Source of the DNA: Synaphobranchus kaupii
Lineage: Eukaryota; Chordata; Actinopteri; Anguilliformes; Synaphobranchidae
Length of the DNA: 64,000 nt
Direction of reading: 5' to 3'
NCBI GenBank assembly: GCA_029718625.1
Contig: CM056389.1
Location: 17,089,670 to 17,153,669 of the forward strand
A program made the position numbers and the translations under genes. The notes under the pieces are model-generated. The model had not been told where the DNA came from. It saw nothing but the letters and a program-made list of their open reading frames with translations, and made no database searches. Shown here piece by piece: positions 55,435-64,000 of the stretch (within the stretch, counting starts at the first letter, position 1; each line of letters begins with the position of its first letter).

Positions 55435-56060
55435 GCTTTTATGCTTACGATCATTGGGAGCCAAAGGGAGGGCTTTAAGGGACTGACAGTGCTCCCCTTA
55501 CTCGTGTTATATGGATTGGAATGGCTCTTAAGATGGAGTCAACAGTACATTTGGGTCTCGCTGGGGAATCCTCAGAGTGAAGCAAGTGAAGGGAATGAGG
55601 GAGAATATATTAGTGCAATGGAACAGGGCCCTTGTGCATTTTATTCTGGTCAGCTCAGACCCCTGCGTCGGCTGCTAAATGCCCTTTTTTTCTTTTTAAA
55701 CGGAGCATAGACACTGTTATGGGCAGTCTTTGAAGAACGATTCTTCCCTCGATTTGACAAAGCTCGTGTGCGTTGTTTTTAAGCCCGGCAATTAAATCGC
55801 AAGCCCGGTGCGCCGCTGTGTTCAGCGCGCCGCTGTGTTCAGCTTTAATTACTGGGACTGGTGAAAGGATTAAAAAAGCTGCACAGTTTATGGAAAGTGA
55901 AAGCAGTAATCCGCCGGTTGCCAGTCTGAGACGCGTGACATCGCGCACAAAGGGAGACGTGTTTGATCCCGCGTTAGAATGCACCTGTTGGCGTTTGCCT
56001 ACCAGAACTGAAAAAAGAAGTTGCACAAGCGGGAGCAGTCTTATCATCCAAATATAACAC
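55435..56060. promoter_or_regulatory. Candidate conserved non-coding block
   Basis: Non-repetitive and CpG-bearing, with AAGCCCGGCAATTAAATCGC, a 17-bp tandem pair GCGCCGCTGTGTTCAGC (55810-55843), then TTTAATTACTGGGACTGG and AGACGCGTGACATCGCGC. Open frames on both strands match nothing known. Texture suggests an enhancer or a UTR exon. Confidence 0.32.
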
Positions 56061-56505
56061 CCACGCGCCATCTACTGAGGGATCTTTAATGCATTTAAAA
56101 ATGCCCCCGCCAAAGTGTTCGTTAATACATCAACAAGGCCAGATAAAGCCTGTCTCCTGTGGTGAGCACTCTGGCACAAAATGGATGCCTGACCCAGGAG
56201 GGTTCTAAACACTGGTGCTGGTGAGTTTCTCACCTTTGCTGTGAAGCACCGTAAAGAGATCATAAGATGAGAAGAGCTATATATGAGAAGTGCAATCCGT
56301 TGTTATGATCTGTGAAATATTATAGTAATATTCAAGGCTGATGTTTAGGCTATGTCCGTGAAATGCACACTTACTCACTCACTCACACATGCGTCGACAC
56401 ACATATAAAGACCTCTTCTTTCCCCTAAACAAGCCCTCGACAAGCGCTTGATACATATTGTAGAAGCAGTAATGTTACCATGGACACTGAGGTCTTCTGT
56501 GGTAT
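56061..56505. other. Unique sequence, nothing recognised
   Basis: A short (ACTC)n at about 56371-56385. No feature recognised. Confidence 0.35.
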
Positions 56506-56597
56506 AGCTTAGTCAGGCACTACAGCCCCTTCTGTTGGGTGTGGGGTGGTAAGCTTAGTCAGGCACTACAGCCCCTTCTGTTTGGTGTGGGGTGGTA
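56506..56597. repeat. 46-bp tandem duplicate
   Basis: Two copies of AGCTTAGTCAGGCACTACAG then CCCCTTCTGTTGGGTGTGGG and GTGGTA, differing by one base (GTTGGG versus GTTTGG). Confidence 0.9.
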
Positions 56598-57888
56598 TTT
56601 GAACAGAATATTTTTGTTCTGGATAATAAATCTCATGCACTCCTCCACTGATCAGGATGCATCCGGCTTTTTATTAACCGCAAGTCCAACGTGTTGACAT
56701 TCGTACATTTGCTGCCGTCACCTCGTGTTGAAAGGGGAGAAAGACTCCAGATGTGTTATTCTGGACGACACCGGGCGAGAGAGCAGGGGCTCTTCTTGTG
56801 AAGTTTCCGGGGGTAAAAGAGATGGGTCATTAGGTGGGTTTTTTGTGTGCATTGGATGGCAGTGTTCAAAGGCACACACCGAACACCCAAAATTGAGCAT
56901 TCTTTTAATGTGCGTTTCCAAAGGGGCAATTTGATATTTATCTTTTCTTTCAAAAGGAAACGTTTAGAGCACGTCTTCCAAACGAGCACACATTGGATCG
57001 ATGTCTCACATCTCTCCGAAGGATTTAAAGGGGATAAATAAAGAGAATAAAATATTCAAGCATAAAAAAATCTGTACATTTTTGCTTACAATTAAGACTC
57101 ACTGAAAATAAAAAATAGACTATTGCGCTTGTTAAAGGGTTTTCACACACCGCTATAGAAAATCAAATACATATCCATTCATGCTCAATATTTATGCATT
57201 GGTTTACACTCAGAATGTGCATTTGTTTACCCACAGAATGCAGATACTGAAACTCATATGAAACCAGAGGGACTTGTTTGATAGCGCTCTCTCCCCAGAA
57301 TATAGATTTACAAATGAATTCTGCTGCAAACGAATCCGACGCAGGATGCAGTCAGCTGCCCTGTCCTCTTGTGTTAATGTTATGACTTTAAAAACAATAT
57401 TTTATGACATATAAAATGAATAATTCATGGACTTTCCTGTACTGAAAACTACAAGTTAGCCCTTGTCATAGCTCAAATACCTCAAACATTATGAACCAAA
57501 CCTCAGACTCCTTAACAACCAGAAATACACATAAAATTCATGAACGGTCGTATATGAACGACTAAAACGTTTCCCATTTACATGAATATAAATGAGCCAA
57601 AAGGTCTCCAGTCACACAAACTGGACATTTCTGACCTTTGATTCATATTTCAAATCGAAATTATTTTTTCCCTTTAAAATATTGTGCATTAAGGGATTAC
57701 AAGAAAGATTGATTAAAGTTCACAGCCGTCATCATGCAGCTGTGCTCAGTCTTGCAGGCACAAACACACGTATTTTTAGCCTTTAGCACGATATACTGTG
57801 GTGTCAACCAGCTCTGATTACCACAACCAGGACTATACTATGTGGGTGTGAGGTCACGGTGAGGTAACAATGGCCAGTTTTTCTAGTG
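56598..57888. other. Unique sequence, nothing recognised
   Basis: AT-rich; no gene, RNA or element recognised. Confidence 0.35.
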
Positions 57889-58129
57889 CAAGTTGATCTC
57901 CCAACCACCGCTGGTCATGTAAAGTGACTTCCTGTGCGTACCCTGGTCCTGGAGAGCCACAGCGCCTGCAATTTTTTTGTTGTTACTCCGCAATTGATTT
58001 ATTAAAGCAGATGATTACACAGTAAACTCGCCACATTTGGCTTTGCAGGTCTTACTCAACTGCTGATTTTAAGGATAAAACCTCAAAGCAGACCACGCTG
58101 CTTTCCAAAGCCATGGTTGCAGACCCCTG
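57889..58129. mobile_element. hAT MITE with perfect 8-bp target duplication
   Basis: TTCTAGTG stands immediately before (57881-57888) and after (58130-58137) a 241-bp segment ending GGTTGCAGACCCCTG. The left end CAAGTTGATCTCCCAACCA is a diverged inverse. Inside is CCCTGGTCCTGGAGAGCCAC, a motif of fish hAT MITEs. No transposase is present. Confidence 0.85.
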
Positions 58130-58139
58130 TTCTAGTGTT

Positions 58140-58200
58140 GACGGTCTACAACCTCGGAGAGCTACAGGGTCTGCTGGCTAGTTTTGTTGTCCCCCACTGT
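58140..58200 (+). mobile_element. Adjacent fragment of a related hAT MITE
   Basis: GACGGTCTACAACCTCGGAG then AGCTACAGGGTCTGCTGG and TTTTGTTG resemble the beginning of the same MITE type as at 57889. Only about 60 bp is recognisable. Confidence 0.5.
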
Positions 58201-60745
58201 AAACTCAGCAACATCTTGAGGCCCAACAAAGTTCAGTTAACTGTATAATTACCAACTGCTTTTGATGAATTAAGTGCCGATTGACGATGAAAACCAGCAC
58301 ATACTGTGGCTCACCAGGAGACGGTGGCAGGCCACTGTTAGTTCCTTTACATGGATTTTCAATAGCATTTCTCTGCCAGGTTTCAGAGAAAAACTTTTCT
58401 TCCTTTCTTCTGTGCTGAATTTCATGCAGTGCTTTTCCAGGCATTGGAAGCTCTGTGGACAACATGTTCAGACACTTTTAGCTGGCAGCATTAAACGGTT
58501 TGCTCCTAATGCCAGAATATTATTTCTCACCATTGGTTGTAGCACCATAACATTTTTGCTGATATTTAGTGGGGCAACTTCTGTATTAATAGACACTCGG
58601 GGGGGCAGGGGGACGGGGGGGAGGTATAATAAAATAAGTAACAACCCTAGATAACCTCAATTTCTCACTTTCTTTTTCAATTACACCTCACCGATAGCTT
58701 CAGCTTCAGAACGTGAAATTGGTTATACCTTTGCGATTAAACATATTTTGGCCTAATCGGCTTGGACATATGTGGACATAATCACACTGATTCATTGGAT
58801 AATATATCACCACTTCAATACTTTCTTCTTAAAAAAATAAAAATGAATTAAAAAAAACGAAATATAACTGACCTGAAATAGTTTTTGTTATGTAACTATG
58901 TCCTTAGTTTCTGTTAAAGAGTGCCACTCCTCTATTTATATTAATGTATGGTATTTTCTTATTACAAACTACTAGATTGGATACATTAATAACAACATTC
59001 AGTTTCTCTCTCATAACATTCATAAACAAATGCTAAGTTCTCTCCTTACACATCAATGATTTCATATTCTATCAGGGACATAGTTCCTGATAATGATCTA
59101 TAGGACAGCATTTTCAGTTTGGCAAGCTAGTCTTAGTGATTGCTGAACTTGCCAAACAGTTTGAGGGGACAAAAAATATTGCTTTTAACTGTTTGTCAAA
59201 GTTAGACAAATATTGACTTGAATCCCAGCCAGTGGCTTCCAGCGGTCTTGGAGGGTAGCACAATTTAGAGGAGATTTTTTTACTTTATGTTTTTTGCTGG
59301 AAGATCGATCACATCTGTCTTAGAGAGACTGAGATTGGAGATGTTGTTTTCCAACCAGGTAGGCATCTCTGTGAAGAGCCCTGGGAGCAGATTCAATATA
59401 ACCTTACAGCAGGCAGCTGGGTACTACCCCCGATCGCAATAACCAAACTGCCTGAGATTTAACACCCTTAGACCCCAAAAACTCAATCTCACTGTCATGC
59501 ACTTTGTCCTTAACACCAAGCAACTTTAAAAAAAAAAAAATTTTTTGTTGTAAGCAAGCTTACGGCTTTTTTTAAGTGACATTATTTTAACAAAGGCGGA
59601 ACATTGTTTTCTAATAGCAAAGGCACAGGACATCCTTAACTGAAAGGAACAGGGCAACCCAAAATCTGCAGGTCTGAGCCACGGGAGTGACACTTTTGTT
59701 GGACTGAATCCTTTTTTTGTGCGTGAAGGATGGGCTAAATCTTATAGCACTGTGAGCGAGACTATGGCGGCTTCCTATTATGGCACACAGTAAGCAATTT
59801 ATTGGATGCTGGGCCCAGCAACCTAGATTCATTTCTGATGTGGTATCGAGCCAAGGGAGGGTGCTGTCATTCAAAAGCATCACTCTGAGAGTGCAAAGAA
59901 TCTTTTCAGAAATCTAACAAACTCCACAGAAACTGAAAATCCATTTACATCAGAACACTCCCGGTCGGGTAAAAATCCAACCATACTGATGAACAAAAAA
60001 ATGGATTCACCAATGTAAAGTCATTGGTTTTGGGGCACCACACCTGGAACCCGGTGAATTTTGTTGTTTTTTCCAGTTTTTGTTCATCACCTGATCCGGA
60101 TCCAGGTGCATATTAAGGTACAATAAACAGTTGCTGACATGTATTTGACAAGCTGCTCAGAATGGACATGCATAGCTAGCCTATGTACATATGGACACTT
60201 TCGAATGTAAATATCCATTCTATTTTAACACTGTCTGTCCCGCAATCTATTTTCCAAAGACTAATTGTCAGCCAGTATTGCAACACAGCTTGACATTGGT
60301 GCAAGTAATTACCAATGAATTCCATGCTCTCGCTATGGATCAGGGCTAACTATGGCGGACGCAATAACAGGGTTGTTGGTACTTTAATGTCGTAGGAAAC
60401 AGAGTGGAAAATGTATGATATGTAATTTTTTATGCTTAATGAAGTGACTTATTCCTCAGATAACTGGAAATAAAGAGGCTCCGGTGTATCACGCATGGAT
60501 GGATCATGTTACAATTAAGGACCCATGAGTGCAGATATGAGGCCATGCATTTAATGTGTGTGCAAAACACAGCTACAGCTAATTCAGGACAGCTGAACGG
60601 GTTTTGGTAGTGCTCTGGGGTTCCCTTCTGGGAAATGGCATGATTCTTGCGAAGCTGGTTTAGATGGAGGTCCAAAAGGATGTATTGCATTCAATTGTTT
60701 CCTTTGAGTCATAATAATAGTGTACTGCAGGTCTACTGTCATCTT
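58201..60745. other. Mostly unique; faint LINE RT trace at 59280-59390
   Basis: On the minus strand at about 59385-59285, EMPTWLENNISNLSLSKTDV then IDLP resembles the WM..N.LKLN..KTE segment that follows the YADD core in LINE RTs. No other motif supports it. G-rich runs lie at 58597-58622. Nothing else recognised. Confidence 0.3.
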
Positions 60746-60775
60746 GGGGGGCGGGGGGGGGGGGGGGGGGGGGGG
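60746..60775. repeat. Poly-G run
   Basis: Six G, one C, then 23 G. Confidence 0.93.
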
Positions 60776-61445
60776 TGTTTACCTCAGGTGGAAAATTGTT
60801 GATTTAAAACGATCTAGGATCATGAAACACATTTTCTGCACACGCACTGATTTATGATTCACATATAGGGACTTCAAATCAATGTGGGTGTTTTAAAACT
60901 ATAAAGACAAAAACGTGACAGAATGTCAAAAGAAGTAATTGTCTTCATATCTTACATTTTTGTGTTTAACTTCGAATCATGTTGAAATTAGTCATTTTTA
61001 ACTAACAGTGATAGTCAATTATTATTATTTTTTTAAATGTTTTTTTTAAATTTTTATCACAAAATAAAACAAAAAAGCACAGCCTTTATTTATAAGTCAA
61101 GGTTAAGGACAAATATTCATTGAATCCTGGCCCTAGTACTCCACAGTAGGCCTACTGCACTTATAAAATACACTTTCACTTGAGCTGTTTCTCTGCATGC
61201 TTGGGTATCAGTTCTGTGGGCATGGCATTGCTCATCATCTAGAATGAGGCACACAATTCCAACAACCCACAGAAGAAATCGTCTTTCTCCTGCATACAAT
61301 CTGATGTCTTGTATTCATTCCTAACCACTAGGGCCGAGGTATGCTAATCTGACCCTGGAGGCACAGTACAACTACTGGTTTTCTTTTTTTACCTGATGGT
61401 TAATTGATCGATTATTCTCACAGATTGGCCAGAGATCCCAATCAC
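60776..61445. other. Unique AT-rich sequence
   Basis: No feature recognised. Confidence 0.35.
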
Positions 61446-62287
61446 CAGCGGGGTATACTACGAAGAAGGATTACTGAGTTAAACTGGCGACACATTACAT
61501 GCTCTGTGATAATCCAGGGCAGTCCAGGCTAGTCGCGATGTAAAGTCGCAGCTGTAATCGTTATGTGTGTGGGAGTGAAAGACTGTAGTCTGTCTCCTTT
61601 GATCCCAATCGGGAACACCATGATTTCCTCAAACGTTTGATTTTATCGGGATAATCTTGGCATAATCCTGTGGTTTGCGCTGGTCAAAGACAATGAAAAT
61701 GAAGTTTGCGACAGAGGAAGGAAGAGGTGGAAAAATACGGAAGTAAACATCAAATCCAGCGTGCGGATGGCTGAGCCGAATAAACATGTTTTTTGGAATA
61801 CTAAAAATGAGGAGCGATTTCTAGGCTACAATGTCAACTCTGCAAGTTGACAAAGTGACAAAGTTGCAAGTTGTATGGGCTCCATGTTTGTCTTGTTTTC
61901 AAAATATCGGGATTAAAGACAGATACCTGTGTATCGCGAGTGCAGGTCTACCACGATAAATCAACGTTCAAGCGAGAGAACTGCATCCGTCTATTCTCTG
62001 TATTTTAGATATGTGCTCCTCAAAAACAGCCGTCGTTATGTGTGTGCGACCCAGGAGACTGCAAATCTGCATATGACAGTTGTTAAATGTCTGCTCTTTT
62101 CATTGTCGCTTACGATTGGAAAAGCTGTGTAATGTGGCCTCAGCTTAAGCCAAATAACAGCACAAAGTAAAACCCGGAATCCTATCAAATCTGGAACATG
62201 GACCGAAGTAAAAAGAGCTGTTCCGGGTTATACTCAGTGCAGTCATCCAGCTAACTCAGTAATCCTGCTCCGTAGTGTAGACCCCTG
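61446..62287. mobile_element. Inverted-repeat DNA transposon (non-autonomous)
   Basis: Left end CAGCGGGGTATACTACGAAG then AAGGATTACTGAGTTA. The right end inverted reads CAGGGGTCTACACTACGGAG then CAGGATTACTGAGTTA. Terminal repeats are about 36 bp and imperfect. The 842-bp body encodes nothing recognisable. The target duplication could not be read, so the superfamily is open, although CAG/CTG ends would fit hAT. Confidence 0.7.
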
Positions 62288-62291
62288 GGCC

Positions 62292-63021
62292 CAGTAGTTA
62301 AAAACTTTTAATCCCTATCCGATCGGATCAGATTTTGAAATCCCATATTTTGTGATCCTGGATCAGACAACTCCCGGTATTTGTCCTGGTATTTCAAAGC
62401 AATTCAGGATAGGATCACCCTGATCCAGATTCAGACTTTTCAAGATTACCAGATCCTGAATATTGGTGCTTTAATCCTACCTATATGCACCCATTGGATA
62501 TGAAGAACAACATAAGGAAGACAAACAGTCCAATTTAGAGCCATTTATTAAGGATATAATGATGAATTATATTTTATATATAATTTTAAAATCACAAACT
62601 TATTATTTGGTTGAATACACTGTTCTGATAGGTAGAGAAGAGACCACTGAAAATGTGACAAAAAAAATGTCAACCATAAAGGCTACAAATGATGTATTTC
62701 AATTTACAAACTTTACCATCTTATTTATATTGAAACATATTTTTTAATTAATTGTATAGTACATTTTTCTCTGTAATCCACTCGAAATCCACCCCTCCAG
62801 TTGGATCAAGGTAATCCTGATTTCTGATCCCAAACCAATGTTTTTGTCCTGATCCCAAACCAATGTTTTTGTTTAGAAATACTGTACCTGTTTTGAAGAT
62901 TGGATTTGATTTCCTGATCCGATCGGATATCAAAGTGATCCTAATCCTGTTTTTTGGTTTTGAACTACCCAAAATCCAAATCTGATCCAATCGGATAGGG
63001 ATTAAAAGTTTTGAACTACTG
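62292..63021. mobile_element. Second inverted-repeat DNA transposon abutting the first
   Basis: Left CAGTAGTTAAAAACTTTTAA then TCCCTATCCGATCGG; the right end is its inverse, ending TTGAACTACTG. GGCC is found directly outside both ends (62288-62291 and 63022-63025), but this is palindromic and too short to prove a duplication. The interior has more inverted GATCC/GGATC motifs (many CTGATCC and GATCAG words). No transposase found. Confidence 0.7.
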
Positions 63022-63169
63022 GGCCCTGTTGTCCCAGGCCTGATTGTGAGGAACCATATGAATAGAATTAGTTTGGCTGTTCTCCATTTGAAAATGAAGA
63101 TAAGACTTTTTTTATGAATGTAGTTTAACCAGAAAGAAGGGGTAAAAGTTCTGCTTAAAGAAACAAAAT

Positions 63170-63415
63170 TAGGCAAGCCTAGCTCAGCCCGGACACCTGT
63201 ATGCAGCCAGTGAGGAACATGTGACAGGGCACGGTGGATAATGGTCATGGTCTGGAGCATGCAGGTTGGCCTGCATACCGGGGCGACGGAGTGCATCTGA
63301 TTCTCAAAAGCGGGTGTGGCAGAGTATGGGAGCGGGAGTGAGCGAGGAGGGGAAGCCAACCGCCAACCTGCCACATGGAAGCGCAACACCTTAACTACAA
63401 AGCTGCAGGCACTTT
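63170..63415 (-). mobile_element. Probable tRNA-derived SINE
   Basis: On the minus strand GCCTGCAGCTTTGTAGTTAA then GGTGTTGCGC holds an A-box-like TAGTTAAGGTG. About 45 bases later, GGTTGGCTTCC matches 9 of 11 B-box positions. A long tRNA-unrelated body follows. The 3' end and target duplication are not clear. Confidence 0.45.
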
Positions 63416-64000
63416 CACAGTTTGTATGGTAGATAGACATGGTAGGAAACAAACCTTCTCATTGGCAGATTAAAGGTAGTTATCCAATGGAGATAATTAT
63501 TCTTTGAGGGTATGGAGGCAGGAAAAAGAAGAATAAGAAAGAGAAAAAATGTGAAAATAACCCAAGTTTGGGGCTTTATTGTGTGGATGTGTAGCATTGT
63601 AGCAAACTCTCGGTGCTGTATAGATATGGGGCATGCCCCGCCAAGCTGCACCTTGGCGAATGGCATACCTGCCATCCCAATATTTGTATCTCTATAGCGC
63701 CACCACATGGCTCTATTGGGTTCAAACTGGAGGGCTGAAGTCTTGATGTTACTCTTAATAGACCTACCAAGTTTCATTACTTTCGGTCATAGGGTTTTGG
63801 AATTACCTTTTTTGTGATAAGGCCCACTGAAAATTCACTGGCTTGTCATTCGGTCATTTTTGGACCTAGGCATTCGAAAAGTAATGCAAATATGAAGGCA
63901 TGTGAGATGAGTCGTTCTACTTTTGTGCAAACGCGTCAAATTTTGTAGGAGGAGTAGCATTTTAAGTGTCTTAGAAAAAATGCTAATTAGCGGAAAATCC
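63416..64000. other. Unique or old repeat sequence to the window end
   Basis: No feature recognised. Phrases such as TATAGCGCCACCACATGG and CATTTTTGGACCTAGGCATT look like old dispersed fish repeats but could not be placed. Confidence 0.3.

Noticed and set aside
1..64000. CRISPR array among the tandem repeats
   Set aside because: The arrays are head-to-tail minisatellites without unique spacers, and the window is eukaryotic.

Overview
This is a vertebrate nuclear window, almost certainly from a teleost fish. The repeat content points there: L2/Maui-type and Tx1-type LINEs, a Penelope-like fragment with a GIY-YIG domain, V-SINE-like tRNA-derived SINEs, foldback hAT and TTAA-target MITEs, and many CA, CT, GTGC and poly-C runs. 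No host protein-coding exon could be supported on either strand. Nearly every long open frame is either transposon debris or a tandem repeat whose unit length is a multiple of three. One 500-base run of N (21052-21551) is an assembly gap.

Layout. 0-26 kb is dominated by minisatellites: 36-bp (1), 41-bp (374-447 and 3403-4060), a 3.4-kb array of about 140 copies of a 24-bp purine-rich unit (4327-7720), 30-bp (8781), 39-bp (9814), 31/62-bp (13893), 28-bp (16325 and 19293), another 41-bp (16726-17818) and 43-bp (25309). Mobile elements sit inside or beside them. An L2 LINE lies in the first 41-bp array, and a 609-bp TTAA MITE lies in the second. A nested LINE/LINE/SINE group lies at 12.1-13.5 kb, and a 743-bp palindromic hAT MITE with a perfect 8-bp target duplication lies at 14982.

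26-47 kb is mostly single-copy AT-rich sequence with CpG-bearing islands that look like promoter or conserved non-coding DNA (about 27.0, 29.8-30.3, 31.9-32.3, 39.0-39.5 kb; also 20.1 and 55.5-56.0 kb). It carries scattered SINEs, a second TTAA MITE and a pair of related DNA-transposon copies (38.15 and 42.33 kb). This resembles an intergenic or intronic region near a regulated gene, but that is inference.

47-54.4 kb is a retrotransposon mosaic. A LINE remnant at 47.58 kb is split by another repeat, and its 3' tail leads into a near-perfect 8-bp microsatellite (about 80 units). Beyond it, pieces of one Tx1-type LINE lie in order on the minus strand from 53.6 to 49.8 kb, interrupted by a Penelope-like fragment and by one member of a 121-bp direct-repeat pair. 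54-64 kb has a hAT MITE with an 8-bp target duplication (57889), two abutting inverted-repeat transposons (61446 and 62292) and a probable SINE (63170).

There is no operon or pathway here. What the window records is repeat expansion and nested insertion. Features judged most worth following are the 24-bp array carrying about 140 near-consensus 5' splice sites, the 30-bp array carrying repeated CCAAT/NF-Y sites, and the Tx1/Penelope mosaic.
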